DNA of 64,000 nucleotides from an uncultured Clostridia bacterium (lineage in GTDB: Bacteria; Bacillota; Clostridia; TANB77; CAG-508). Each line of letters begins with the position of its first letter. Position 1 is the first letter of the stretch. Below are positions 19,764 to 28,782 of this stretch, piece by piece. Both the position numbers and the translations under genes were made by a program. The stretch covers positions 1-64,000 of the forward strand of contig CAPXSA010000008.1 in NCBI GenBank assembly GCA_948735595.1, given 5' to 3'. The notes under the pieces were generated by a model, which did not search any database, was not told the DNA's origin, and saw nothing but the letters and a program-made list of their open reading frames with translations.

Positions 19764-20087
19764 TTATCCACAGAAGTAATGCCCTATTTACACTTGTTCA
19801 CAAAGTTATCCACAGTTTCCACAAACTACATATAATTGATTTTTGTAAACTTGATGTAATAATTATGTAATACATGTTGACAAAATGTAATATCTTTGTA
19901 ACGAAAATGCAACAAAACAAATAAGATTTTGTCGAAAACAAGAACACATTGTAATAAAAGTGCAAATTTTGTGAAAAAAGAATGAAAGAAATATTACAAA
20001 AGTATGACAAAAATGAAACTGAGTAAAATAAGAAATCCACAAAGAAAAATGTTAAAATAGTGGATAACATAGGAAAAATGTGGATAA
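19764..20087. promoter_or_regulatory. Cluster of DnaA boxes in an AT-rich gene-free stretch
   Basis: Perfect boxes TTATCCACA lie at 19764-19772 and 19806-19814 on the plus strand. A perfect inverted box TGTGGATAA lies at 20079-20087 and a one-mismatch inverted box at 20059-20067. Two sets point toward each other across about 240 bases of very AT-rich DNA that also holds two copies of GTTGACAAAATG (near 19876 and 20097). I see no gene in 19707-20160. Genes read rightward on both sides and dnaA is absent, so a DnaA-titration or control locus is likelier than oriC. Confidence 0.65.
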
Positions 20088-20159
20088 CTAAAAACAGTTG
20101 ACAAAATGCAAAAAGCAGAGTAAAATAATAGAAAGTTAAAAATTGCGATGAAAAAGAAA

Positions 20160-20352
20160 AAGTTTGGAAAAGTTAAGCAAGAGAGAGTTGGGCAAGGTGA
20201 GAGCCAACCTTAATAACCAAATGGGGAACTTTGGAGCATAAAGAAGAGAAAGAGGATTAACAAAATTGTTAATCAAATAGGGTGGAACCGCGGAAAATAA
20301 ACTTTCGTCCCTAGCTTATGAGAAAAGCTAGAGATGAAAGTTTTGTTTGTTT
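20160..20352 (+). promoter_or_regulatory. Glycyl T-box leader of glyQS
   Basis: The invariant T-box AGGGTGGAACCGCGG lies at 20279-20293. It is followed by a terminator hairpin (20302-20317 with 20325-20340, one mismatch) and a T-rich run. The upstream part (about 20165-20250) folds as Stem I. Uncharged tRNA-Gly stabilises the antiterminator and allows glyQS transcription. I did not resolve the specifier codon with certainty. Confidence 0.92.
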
Positions 20353-20382
20353 CTAGCATAGTAATAAAAAGGAGGAACTTTT

Positions 20383-21771
20383 ATGTCAGATTTAACAATG
20401 GAAAAACTTGTTAACTTATGCAAAGCAAGAGGATTTGTATATCCTGGTTCAGAAATTTATGGAGGTTTAGCAAATTCTTGGGATTATGGACCTCTTGGAG
20501 CAGAACTAAAAAAGAATATTAAAGATGCTTGGTGGAAGAAATTTATTGCACAAAATAAATATAATGTAGGAATAGATGCTGCTATTATGATGAACCCACA
20601 AGTATGGGTAACTACAGGTCATGTAGGAGGCTTTTCAGATCCGCTTATTGATTGTAAAGCCTGTAAAACAAGACATAGAGCTGATAAATTAATTGAAGAA
20701 TGGGGATTCAAAAATGGCAAAGATATTTCAGGATTAGACGGTTGGACAAATGAGCAATTAGTAGAATATATTAAGGAAAATAATATAGTTTGCCCTAATT
20801 GTGGTAAATTAGATTTTACAGATATTAGAAAATTCAATTTAATGTTCAAAACTTTTATGGGAGTAACAGAAGATGCTACTTCGCAAGTTTATTTAAGACC
20901 AGAGACAGCACAAGGTATGTTTGTAGATTTTAAAAATGTATTAAGAACAACTAGAAGCAAAATGCCGATGGGAATTGGACAAATGGGACGTTCTTTTAGA
21001 AATGAAATCACACCAGGTAACTTTATTTTTAGAACGCGTGAATTCGAACAAATGGAGTTAGAGTTTTTCTGCAAACCGGGAACAGATTTAGAATGGTATG
21101 AATATTGGAAAAATTTCTGCAAGGAATGGCTTATCAATTTAGGAATAAAACCAGAAAATCTAAGACTAAGGGAACATACAAAAGAAGAATTATCTTTTTA
21201 TAGTAAAGGAACTACTGATATTGAGTTTTTATTCCCATTTGGTTGGGGAGAACTTTGGGGAATTGCAGACAGAACGGATTATGATTTATCAAGACATATG
21301 GAAGCTTCCAAACAAGACTTAACATACTTGGATCCAGAAACAGGTGAAAGATATGTACCATACTGTGTAGAACCTGCAGTTGGAGTAGATAGAATCTTTT
21401 TAGCTATGTTATGTAACGCTTATGAAGAGCAAGAAATAGCAGAAGGAGACACCAGAACAGTATTACATTTGCACCCGGCTTTAGCACCATACAAAGTGGC
21501 AGTGCTTCCATTATCCAAAAAATTAAGTGAGAAGGCAGAAGAAGTATATACTAAGTTATCTAAAGAGTTTATGTGCGATTATGATGAAGCAGGAAGTATT
21601 GGTAAACGTTATAGAAGAGAAGATGAAATTGGTACTCCATATTGTATAACGATTGACTTTGATACCTTGGAAGATGAAACGGTAACAGTTCGTGATAGAG
21701 ACACCATGGAACAAGTAAGAGTAAAAATTGATGAATTAGAAGCTTGGATTGCAGAAAAAATGAAATTTTAA
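20383..21771 (+). CDS. glyQS: Glycyl-tRNA synthetase, single-chain class II type
   Basis: A 462-residue class II synthetase: [19 protein letters not shown], a zinc-type [11 protein letters not shown] and CPNCGKLDF pair, motif 2 around [24 protein letters not shown], motif 3 [13 protein letters not shown], and a C-terminal anticodon-binding domain (about 365-462). It charges tRNA-Gly in the cytoplasm. It is a homodimer type, not the alpha2-beta2 GlyQ/GlyS. It is controlled by the T-box directly upstream. SD AAGGAGG. Confidence 0.97.
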   Translation: MSDLTMEKLVNLCKARGFVYPGSEIYGGLANSWDYGPLGAELKKNIKDAWWKKFIAQNKYNVGIDAAIMMNPQVWVTTGHVGGFSDPLIDCKACKTRHRADKLIEEWGFKNGKDISGLDGWTNEQLVEYIKENNIVCPNCGKLDFTDIRKFNLMFKTFMGVTEDATSQVYLRPETAQGMFVDFKNVLRTTRSKMPMGIGQMGRSFRNEITPGNFIFRTREFEQMELEFFCKPGTDLEWYEYWKNFCKEWLINLGIKPENLRLREHTKEELSFYSKGTTDIEFLFPFGWGELWGIADRTDYDLSRHMEASKQDLTYLDPETGERYVPYCVEPAVGVDRIFLAMLCNAYEEQEIAEGDTRTVLHLHPALAPYKVAVLPLSKKLSEKAEEVYTKLSKEFMCDYDEAGSIGKRYRREDEIGTPYCITIDFDTLEDETVTVRDRDTMEQVRVKIDELEAWIAEKMKF

Positions 21772-21776
21772 AAAGA

Positions 21777-21809
21777 AAGGGTGCTTAACAAATGATGTTG
21801 AGCGCCCTT
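21777..21809 (+). terminator. Hairpin after glyQS
   Basis: A 13-bp stem with three G-T wobbles (21777-21789 with 21797-21809) lies just after the stop. There is no T-run, so termination may be weak. Confidence 0.5.
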
Positions 21810-21947
21810 AAAGTTAATATGTCAATACTTTTCTAAAAGCCTTGCATTTAATTTCATAAATAGTATATAATCATGAAGAAGATTATATATTATTTATGAT
21901 AAAGCATATAATTTATATAGTATCATCAAAATGAAAAGAGGCTATCA

Positions 21948-24071
21948 ATGGCAAGGAGAACAAAAGATACCAAAATGAATAAGAAAAAAGGGGCATCCTT
22001 CATGAGGAATGTCCTAGTTTTGATGTTTTCACAAATTATGGTAAAAATATTAGGATTTATTTATAAATTAGTTATCACTAATTTTGAAGGATTTGGAGAT
22101 ACGGGGCTTGGTTATTATTCAGCAGGATATCAAGTGTATTCTTTGCTATTAGCATTATCTTCCATTGGAATTCCAAATGTTGTTTCTAAACTAGTTTCAG
22201 AAAGAGTTGCAATTGGAGATAATAAGGGTGCACAGCGTATTTTTAAAATTTGTATGACTTTCTTTACAGTTGTAGGATTAATACTTTCAGTAGTTTTATT
22301 CTTTGGAGCAGAAACAATTGCAAGAGTAGTATTTAATGTACCAGATACAAAATATGTTATGCAAGTATTGGCGCCAGCGGTTGTATTTGTTGCTATATCA
22401 GCAGTATTCAGAGGATACTTTGCAGGACTAAATGACATGAAGCCGACAAGCTACTCACAAATTTTGGAACAGTTTTTAAATTGTGTATTATCTATCACTT
22501 TTGTATATGCTTTAATAGGAAAAGAACCATATATTATGGCAGCAGGAGGAAACTTATCTACTACTTGTGCTATTGTGCTAACATTTATTTATTTAGTAGC
22601 TTATTATAAAAGAAAGAAAATAAAAGTAAAGAGGAGACAAATCTCACCAGAAGCCCATAAAACAACAGGGCAGTTATTAAAAACAATTTTAGTGATGTCC
22701 ATTCCAATTACTTTTAGTTCTGTTATTTCTATCATTAGTCCATTAATTGATAGTACAACAGTTAGCAGATGTATTCAGAGTGCTTTTGCAAGTATGTATC
22801 CAATTAAAGAAGAACTAGAAGCTTTTGCCATGAGTATGACAGGGATCTTATCAAAAGTAGATACTTTAACGGCTCTGCCAATTGCAGTAAATATTGCTTT
22901 TTCGACTGCCTTAGTGCCAGTCATATCTACTTCTATTGCTAAAAAAGATTATACAACAGCTTCAAAGAGAATGACCTTTTCATTATTTGCATCTATACTG
23001 ATTATTATTCCTTGTGCTTGTGGTTTTATTAGCTTAGCACAACCGATTTTGAACTTAATTTATCCAACGGCATCAGATGGAGCAAGTGTATTGATTTTGT
23101 GTTCTATCTCAATGATATTTGTAGCACTAAACCAAACAATTAATGGTGGCTTATATGGAGTAAATAAAAGCTATATACCAGCAATTGCAATAGTACTATC
23201 GGTATTTATAAAAGTAGGATTAAATATTACTTTAATTAGTAATCCATCTATTGGAATTAATGGTTCTGGTATTAGTTCTATTGTAGCACAAGGTTTTGTG
23301 TTTTTAATTTGTATTATTGCACTTCATAAGAATTTAAAATTAAATTTTCAATTTGGAAGAATGATTGCATCTCCAATAGCAGCAGGAGCGTTAATGGGAG
23401 GAGTAGTCTATTTCATTAATAAAGGATTAAATACAGTAGTAGGGAATTCCATGAGTACTATTCTTTCTATTGTCTGTGGTGGCATTATTTATGTGTTAGC
23501 GTTATTCTTAGGCAAAGTACTTTTAAAAGAAGATATCTTAATGATACCTTTTGGAACGAAGATTTATCCATTACTAGTAAGACTAAGAATTTATCAAGAT
23601 GAACCAGAACTAGTGGCAGAGGAAACTGAATTAGAAGAAATACCAAAGGAAATAGAAAGGGATATAGAGACACAAAGATATGAAGTAGAACCAGTAGAAA
23701 ATGTACAACAAGAATTAATGGTAGCAGAAGATACAGCCAAATATGAAAATACTAAGAAGAGGGATAATAAAGAATATAGGCAGGAAGAAAAGTGGGATAA
23801 AGAAGAGGATGATTTCTTATTAAACTTAGATTTAAAAGAACAAATTCAAAGGCAAGTACAAGAACAAGGTATACCAGATTTTGAAAAAGAAGTTACTTTA
23901 ATTTTCGATAGATCTAACAAAATGGAACAAAAAGTAAGATTATTATTTGAAGATGAGATTTTGGAAACACCAAGAGAAAAAAGGAAAAAGGAACCAAACA
24001 AAAAGAAAGTAGTAAGTCATAAAGAGAAGAAAATAAAAGATAATCCTAAAAAAGGGAAACATAGTAAATAA
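21948..24071 (+). CDS. SpoVB/MurJ-like lipid-linked oligosaccharide flippase with a charged cytoplasmic tail
   Basis: A 707-residue protein. About 14 membrane helices (25-545) of the MOP superfamily polysaccharide transporter type start SFMRNVLVLMFSQIMVKILGFIYK and include GYFAGLNDMKPTSYSQILEQ. These proteins move lipid II or other C55-linked sugars across the membrane. Unusually, residues about 560-707 form a soluble tail rich in Glu, Lys and Arg without hydrophobic stretches. The start at ATG 21948 has only a weak AGAGG. The gene is monocistronic between glyQS and a noncoding RNA. Confidence 0.86.
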   Translation: MARRTKDTKMNKKKGASFMRNVLVLMFSQIMVKILGFIYKLVITNFEGFGDTGLGYYSAGYQVYSLLLALSSIGIPNVVSKLVSERVAIGDNKGAQRIFKICMTFFTVVGLILSVVLFFGAETIARVVFNVPDTKYVMQVLAPAVVFVAISAVFRGYFAGLNDMKPTSYSQILEQFLNCVLSITFVYALIGKEPYIMAAGGNLSTTCAIVLTFIYLVAYYKRKKIKVKRRQISPEAHKTTGQLLKTILVMSIPITFSSVISIISPLIDSTTVSRCIQSAFASMYPIKEELEAFAMSMTGILSKVDTLTALPIAVNIAFSTALVPVISTSIAKKDYTTASKRMTFSLFASILIIIPCACGFISLAQPILNLIYPTASDGASVLILCSISMIFVALNQTINGGLYGVNKSYIPAIAIVLSVFIKVGLNITLISNPSIGINGSGISSIVAQGFVFLICIIALHKNLKLNFQFGRMIASPIAAGALMGGVVYFINKGLNTVVGNSMSTILSIVCGGIIYVLALFLGKVLLKEDILMIPFGTKIYPLLVRLRIYQDEPELVAEETELEEIPKEIERDIETQRYEVEPVENVQQELMVAEDTAKYENTKKRDNKEYRQEEKWDKEEDDFLLNLDLKEQIQRQVQEQGIPDFEKEVTLIFDRSNKMEQKVRLLFEDEILETPREKRKKEPNKKKVVSHKEKKIKDNPKKGKHSK

Positions 24072-24074
24072 CAC

Positions 24075-24103
24075 TTGACATGTTGAAAAAAGACGAATAA
24101 AAT
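24075..24103 (+). promoter_or_regulatory. Promoter of the noncoding RNA candidate
   Basis: TTGACA (24075-24080), a 17-base spacer, TAAAAT (24098-24103). It lies directly after the flippase stop and points into a 400-base stretch without any gene. Confidence 0.7.
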
Positions 24104-24109
24104 ATAAAC

Positions 24110-24372
24110 AACACACCCAATAGGGAGTGTAAAAATAGGAAAGATGAGTTTTGCTAGTTTTATTAAACAGTCCTCTGAGTAGTGGCGAACGAAAAGAGAA
24201 GTCTTAGAAATAAGACTTAGAGAAGATACAAGGACCACCTTGTGACATGTGTTTCTTTAAAACTAGGATCATGAAAGAAGCAAAAGCTTTAATAAAAGTG
24301 GTCTGTGCAAATGTACGTAAAACAATGCTTTCCAAAGGAAGGGACACTCTAACATCCGAGTGTTCCTTTCTT
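24110..24372 (+). ncRNA. Structured noncoding RNA candidate of about 260 nt
   Basis: The region is gene-free, has its own promoter and ends in a 13-bp hairpin (24337-24349 with 24358-24370). Local helices seen by eye are ACAC/CCC with GGG/GTGT at the 5' end, AAGTCTTA-GAAA-TAAGACTT, ACAAGG-ACCA-CCTTGT, and GAAGC-AAAA-GCTTT. Long-range pairs are CTAGTTTT with AAAACTAG, GACCAC with GTGGTC, and GGAAAG with CTTTCC, so a compact multi-branched fold is likely. The segment GAGTAGTGGCGAACGAAAAG near 24175 resembles conserved rRNA-like or raiA-type motifs. I cannot assign the family; raiA RNA is one guess. Confidence 0.6.
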
Positions 24373-24397
24373 ATGATTTAAAATTTCAAAAAATGCT

Positions 24398-24425
24398 TTA
24401 CTTTTTTAGGGTTTATCGATATAAT
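24398..24425 (+). promoter_or_regulatory. Promoter of ppdK
   Basis: TTTACT (24398-24403), a 16-base spacer, TATAAT (24420-24425). The SD AAAGGAGG precedes the ATG at 24510. Confidence 0.55.
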
Positions 24426-24509
24426 AAGGTCAGTTTTAGGGTAGAATTTACTCGGGAAACAAAATGTATATTATTTTAAATAATATAACAATATTAAAGG
24501 AGGTTCTTT

Positions 24510-27134
24510 ATGAGTCAAAAGTATGTTTACTTATTCAAAGAAGGAAACGCAAATATGCGTGAACTTTTAGGTGGAAAGGGAGCAAATCTTGCAGAAATGA
24601 CTAACTTAGGTTTACCAATTCCACAAGGTTTCACAGTAACAACAGAGGCTTGCACAAGATATTACGAAGATGGAGAAAAGATTGCAAAAGAAATCGAAGA
24701 TGAAATTTTTGCGAGCTTAGCAAAATTAGAAGAAATCACAGGCAAAAAATTCGGAGATAAAGAAAACCCATTATTAGTATCAGTACGTTCAGGAGCAAGA
24801 GCTTCAATGCCAGGTATGATGGACACTATCTTAAACTTAGGTTTAAATGAAGAAGTTGCAGCAAGCATGGCACAAAAAAATGAAAGATTTGCTTATGATA
24901 GTTACAGAAGATTTATTCAAATGTTTAGTGATGTTGTTATGGAAATACCAAAACCACTATTTGAAAAAGAAATTGACGCTATGAAAGAAAAAAGAGGCGT
25001 AAAACAAGATACAGAATTGACAGCAGCAGATTTAAAAGAATTAGTTGCAATTTTCAAAGGAATCTACTTAAAAGAACATGGAAGTGAATTTCCAAGTAAT
25101 CCAACAGAACAATTAAAAGAAGCTGTAAAGGCAGTATTCCGTTCATGGAATAACCCAAGAGCTATCACATATAGAAGATTAAATGATATCCCAGGAAGTT
25201 GGGGAACAGCCGTTAACGTTCAAGAAATGGTTTTCGGAAATATGGGAGATGATTGTGGAACTGGTGTTGCATTTACACGTAACCCAGCAACAGGAGAAAA
25301 AGCACTATTTGGTGAATATTTAATGAATGCACAAGGTGAAGATGTTGTTGCAGGTATTAGAACACCACAACCAATTGCTACATTAGAACAAACAAACCCA
25401 GCAGCATATGCTGATTTCGTAAAATATGCTAACCTATTAGAAAATCATTACAGAGATATGCAAGACATGGAATTTACCATTGAAAGAGGAAAACTATTCT
25501 TCTTACAAACAAGAAATGGTAAAAGAACTGCAAATGCTGCACTTAGAATAGCTGTAGAATTAGTAAATGAAGGAATGATTACAGAAAAAGAGGCTGTTTT
25601 AAGAGTAGAACCAAACCAATTAGACCAATTATTACATCCAAACTTTGATCAAGCAAAATTAAAAGCTGCTAAGCCAGTTGCAAAAGGACTAGCTGCTTCA
25701 CCGGGAGCCGCAACGGGTAAGGTTGTATTCACAGCTGATAGAGCAGTTGAATTACATGAAAAAGGAGATAAAGATTTAATCTTAGTAAGACTTGAAACAT
25801 CTCCAGAGGATATCGATGGAATGAACGTATGCCATGGTATTTTAACAGTTCGTGGTGGTATGACATCACATGCAGCAGTTGTTGCACGTGGTATGGGTAC
25901 ATGCTGTGTAGCAGGATGTGGAGAATTAGTTGTAAATGAAGAAGCAGGAGAATTCAAAGATGCACAAGGAAATGTATATCATGAAGGTGACTATATTTCA
26001 TTAGATGGTTCAACAGGAAATGTATATGGTGAAAGAATTGATACAGTAGAAGCATCTGTATCAGGAGATTTTGCTAAATTGATGGGATGGGCTGATCAAT
26101 ATCGTCAAATGGAAGTTAGAACAAATGCTGATACTCCAAAAGATGCAGAAGTTGCATACAACTTTGGTGCACAAGGTATCGGATTATGCCGTACAGAGCA
26201 TATGTTCTTTGCTCCAGAAAGAATTGCTGCTATTCGTGAAATGATTGTTTCTAAAACAGCAGAACAAAGAGAAAAAGCTTTAGCTAAAATTCTTCCAATG
26301 CAACAAGGAGACTTTGAAGGTCTATTTAAAGCTATGAAAGGTTATCCGGTAACAATCCGTCTATTAGATCCACCACTACATGAATTCCTACCACATACAG
26401 ACGAAGAAATAACAGCGTTAGCTAAAGAAATGGGAATGACTTTCCAAGAATTAAAAGATGTAGTAGTAAGTCTACATGAATTCAATCCAATGATGGGACA
26501 TAGAGGATGTCGTCTAGATGTTACTTACCCAGAAATTGGAGCAATGCAAACAAGAGCAATTATTAGAGCCGCTATTAATGTAAATAAAGAAGGAATGAAT
26601 GTTGTTCCTGAAATTATGATTCCATTAGTAGGAGAAGTAAAAGAATTAAAATATGTAAAAGATATTATTGTAAAAGCAGCAGATGAAGAAATTGCAAATG
26701 CTGGAGTGTCTTTAAAATATGAAGTGGGAACAATGATTGAAATTCCTAGAGCAGCATTAACAGCTGATGAAATCGCTAAAGAAGCTGAATTCTTCTCATT
26801 TGGTACAAACGACTTAACACAAATGACATTCGGATTTAGCCGTGATGATGCAGGAAAATTCTTAGGTTCATACTATGAAAAGAAAATCTATGAATCAGAT
26901 CCATTTGCTAAATTAGACCAAACTGGTGTTGGAAAATTAGTAAAAATGGCTGTAGACATGGGAAAAGCTACAAGACCTGATATTCATTTAGGAATTTGTG
27001 GAGAGCATGGTGGAAACCCACCAACAGTTGAGTTCTGCCATAATGTTGGTTTAACTTATGTATCTTGTTCACCATTTAGAGTTCCAATTGCAAAATTAGC
27101 AGCAGCTCAAGCAGCAATTAAACAACCTAGATAA
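24510..27134 (+). CDS. ppdK: Pyruvate, phosphate dikinase
   Basis: An 874-residue enzyme, the usual length. It has the N-terminal ATP-grasp domain (about 1-340, beginning YLFKEGNANMRELLGGKGANLAEM), the phosphohistidine domain with GGMTSHAAVVARGMG (catalytic His), and the C-terminal PEP/pyruvate barrel with GLCRTEHMFF, MGHRGCRLDVTYPEI and LGICGEHGG (catalytic Cys). It interconverts pyruvate, ATP and Pi with PEP, AMP and PPi. In anaerobes it is often used in glycolysis. It has a strong SD and its own promoter. The codon use is more biased than that of its neighbours, which suggests high expression. Confidence 0.98.
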   Translation: MSQKYVYLFKEGNANMRELLGGKGANLAEMTNLGLPIPQGFTVTTEACTRYYEDGEKIAKEIEDEIFASLAKLEEITGKKFGDKENPLLVSVRSGARASMPGMMDTILNLGLNEEVAASMAQKNERFAYDSYRRFIQMFSDVVMEIPKPLFEKEIDAMKEKRGVKQDTELTAADLKELVAIFKGIYLKEHGSEFPSNPTEQLKEAVKAVFRSWNNPRAITYRRLNDIPGSWGTAVNVQEMVFGNMGDDCGTGVAFTRNPATGEKALFGEYLMNAQGEDVVAGIRTPQPIATLEQTNPAAYADFVKYANLLENHYRDMQDMEFTIERGKLFFLQTRNGKRTANAALRIAVELVNEGMITEKEAVLRVEPNQLDQLLHPNFDQAKLKAAKPVAKGLAASPGAATGKVVFTADRAVELHEKGDKDLILVRLETSPEDIDGMNVCHGILTVRGGMTSHAAVVARGMGTCCVAGCGELVVNEEAGEFKDAQGNVYHEGDYISLDGSTGNVYGERIDTVEASVSGDFAKLMGWADQYRQMEVRTNADTPKDAEVAYNFGAQGIGLCRTEHMFFAPERIAAIREMIVSKTAEQREKALAKILPMQQGDFEGLFKAMKGYPVTIRLLDPPLHEFLPHTDEEITALAKEMGMTFQELKDVVVSLHEFNPMMGHRGCRLDVTYPEIGAMQTRAIIRAAINVNKEGMNVVPEIMIPLVGEVKELKYVKDIIVKAADEEIANAGVSLKYEVGTMIEIPRAALTADEIAKEAEFFSFGTNDLTQMTFGFSRDDAGKFLGSYYEKKIYESDPFAKLDQTGVGKLVKMAVDMGKATRPDIHLGICGEHGGNPPTVEFCHNVGLTYVSCSPFRVPIAKLAAAQAAIKQPR

Positions 27135-27157
27135 AGATGGCAGTGTGTTATAGAAAT

Positions 27158-27187
27158 AATTATCCTCCAGTTATACGGGGGATAGTT
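27158..27187 (+). other. Stable hairpin downstream of ppdK
   Basis: An 11-bp stem with G-T wobbles (27158-27168 with 27177-27187) closes an 8-base loop. There is no T-run. It may protect the ppdK 3' end or be an upstream part of the terminator. Confidence 0.5.
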
Positions 27188-27192
27188 ATGTT

Positions 27193-27232
27193 AAAAGGTA
27201 GAGTGTTCTCTTTCAAGAACACTCTACCTTTT
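27193..27232. terminator. Strong bidirectional terminator
   Basis: A perfect 17-bp stem (27193-27209 with 27216-27232) with A-rich and T-rich flanks closes a 6-base loop. It ends both ppdK and the converging orphan gene. Confidence 0.92.
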
Positions 27233-27252
27233 GTTAGATTTGCAATCCTTGC

Positions 27253-27447
27253 TTAGGCTTTCACCACTTTGAACCGAGAAAGGCCGGGAATTCCATAGAC
27301 AGATCCCCTGTAATGCAATTTAACAGGATATTTCTTTTGCAAATATTTAGCCTCGCTTGTATAAGCAGTGAGAGATACGGAACTGCGCTCGCCGCTCAAA
27401 ACTTGTTGCACTTTAGCGACTTGATTCGGATGATGCCGTTTACTCAT
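27253..27447 (-). CDS. Orphan 64-residue basic protein, GC-richer than its surroundings
   Basis: Function not recognised. I chose the ATG at 27447 (MSKRHHPNQVAKV) because GGAGG lies about 7 bases upstream. The protein is basic (many Lys, Arg and His), without membrane segment or Cys. It has its own promoter and shares a strong terminator with ppdK. Codon use (GGC, CGC, GTC, CTC, CGG) is unlike the AT-rich neighbours. It contains two in-frame CGG codons (4 and 58) with no sign of a shift. It is the same kind of isolated cassette as 205-450, with a similar TTTTTGGAGGTT leader. Confidence 0.68.
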   Translation of the reverse strand: MSKRHHPNQVAKVQQVLSGERSSVSLTAYTSEAKYLQKKYPVKLHYRGSVYGIPGLSRFKVVKA

Positions 27448-27502
27448 GGTGTTAACCTCCAAAAATTTATGATTTGCTAGGATTGCAATTCCTATTATAT
27501 GT

Positions 27503-27526
27503 GGATATATCTAATTAAATATATCC
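27503..27526. repeat. Inverted repeat in the leader of the orphan gene
   Basis: Perfect arms GGATATAT (27503-27510) and ATATATCC (27519-27526) flank an 8-base centre, between promoter and start codon. A second short palindrome with arms TAGGA and TCCTA lies at 27478-27494. They could be operator or RNA structures. Confidence 0.5.
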
Positions 27527-27548
27527 TTAATCAATAGAAATCTTATTT

Positions 27549-27577
27549 ATATTAACATAAAATAAAAGGAATGTCAA
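27549..27577 (-). promoter_or_regulatory. Promoter of the minus-strand orphan gene
   Basis: On the minus strand TTGACA (27572-27577) and TAATAT (27549-27554) are 17 bases apart. It is back to back with the fic promoter. The leader is about 100 bases long and contains two inverted repeats. Confidence 0.7.
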
Positions 27578-27593
27578 TTTGTGAAAAACAATC

Positions 27594-27622
27594 TTGCTAT
27601 TTTATATTACTTATAGTAGAAT
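27594..27622 (+). promoter_or_regulatory. Promoter of the fic gene
   Basis: TTGCTA (27594-27599), a 17-base spacer, TAGAAT (27617-27622). It is divergent from the orphan gene promoter, only 17 bases away. Confidence 0.6.
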
Positions 27623-27653
27623 ATTACTAATAAAATAATAGGTAGGATAAGAT

Positions 27654-28314
27654 ATGGAAAATAAATATCATTTAACATTAGAACAAAATATATTTTTAGC
27701 AAAAAGAAATCTAGTAGATAATATCTATGCAAATGCAAGAATGGAAGGATTAAATATCACATTTCCTGAAACAAAAACGATTTTAGAAGGTGTGAATGTT
27801 CCAAATTTAAAAATTGATGAAATTCAATGTATTTTAAATTTAAAAGATGCATGGAAATATACCATAAATAATATTCAAGAGAAATTTGATTTGAATTTTA
27901 TTTGCAAAGTAAATGAATTTGTGGCAAGAAATGAAAGCATTGCATGGGGGACTTTAAGAAATCGGGAATGTTCAGATAACAGGTACAAGTTATATCCCAG
28001 AAATTCCTAATAAAGAAAAAGTAGAAAAAGAAATTGTTCAAATGATGCAAATAGAGAATGCAACAGATAGAGCAATTGAATATATGCTATATGGTATGAG
28101 AAGTCAATTGTTTTGGGATGGAAATAAAAGAACAAGTACCATTTGTGCTAATAAAATAATGATAGAAAATGGATGTGGGATTATCAAAGTTCCAGATAGC
28201 TGCTTAAAAGAATTTAATACTTTATTATCAGAGTTTTATGAAACTAATAAGAATAATGAAATAAAGCAATTTATTTTTGATAACTGTATAGATGGGATAA
28301 CATTTGAGGAATAG
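27654..28314 (+). CDS. Fic/Doc-family protein, split by a +1 shift at CGG
   Basis: Two frames join to about 219 residues. Frame A ends as WGTLRN; the in-frame CGG at 27963-27965 follows. Skipping the C gives GNVQITGTSYIPEIPNKEKV, matching the usual Fic stretch (LR-x-G-x-V-x-I-x-G-T-x-Y-I-P-P). The Fic core is in the second half: LFWDGNKRTSTICANKIM. The usual catalytic His of HPF-x-x-GN is Gln here (SQLF), so AMP transfer may be lost or altered. It has its own promoter but only a weak SD. Known Fic proteins modify target proteins or act as toxins. Confidence 0.83.
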
Positions 28315-28348
28315 AAACAAAATATCTTGAAAATTAAATAAAAATCGG

Positions 28349-28377
28349 TTGACAAACAAAATAAAAACGAGTATAAT
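28349..28377 (+). promoter_or_regulatory. Promoter of rpmF
   Basis: A near-perfect TTGACA (28349-28354), a 17-base spacer and TATAAT (28372-28377). It is followed by an 80-base leader and the SD GGGAGG. Confidence 0.85.
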
Positions 28378-28465
28378 CTTATAGTACGTAATTTTATGTA
28401 ACAAATAAACTAACAAAATTAAAACATAGATATAAAGAAACAGACAGTTAAGGGAGGGAATTAAA

Positions 28466-28648
28466 ATGGCACAACCAAAAAGAAGATGGTCAAAAGCAAG
28501 AACACATTTAAAAAGATCTACATGGAAATTAGAAAATCAAAATTTAGTTGATTGTCCACATTGCCACGAAAAAGTATTACAACATAGAGTATGTCCAAAT
28601 TGTGGATATTATGATGGAAAAGAAGTAGTTGCAAAATCTGAAAACTAA
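28466..28648 (+). CDS. rpmF: Ribosomal protein bL32
   Basis: A 60-residue protein starting MAQPKRRWSKARTHLKRS with the zinc ribbon CPHC and CPNCGYY near residues 29-47. This is the four-Cys, zinc-binding form of L32. It is a 50S subunit component. It has a strong promoter, SD and terminator of its own. Confidence 0.97.
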   Translation: MAQPKRRWSKARTHLKRSTWKLENQNLVDCPHCHEKVLQHRVCPNCGYYDGKEVVAKSEN

Positions 28649-28710
28649 TTTATGCGGTCTCATATAAAATTTTGCAAAATGAAGATTATCAATTAATTGT
28701 AATGTAGCAA

Positions 28711-28737
28711 AAAACACCTGTAAGCATAGGTGTTTTT
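28711..28737 (+). terminator. Terminator after rpmF
   Basis: A 9-bp stem (28711-28719 with 28728-28736) with an 8-base loop and a T-run inside the right arm. Confidence 0.85.
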
Positions 28738-28782
28738 ATGTGGCTCAAATGATGAAAAATGAAGAAGTAGAAGGAGGAACAT

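Noticed and set aside
19707..20160. Chromosomal origin oriC
   Set aside because: No dnaA or dnaN nearby and genes read rightward on both sides; only the DnaA boxes favour it.
20379..20400. tyrS T-box by analogy with glyQS
   Set aside because: No GGTGG-ACCGCG block is present in the tyrS leader; a different structured element is there.
24017..24238. Minus-strand frame of 73 codons over the ncRNA region
   Set aside because: No SD or family resemblance; plus-strand promoter, terminator and pairing explain the region better.
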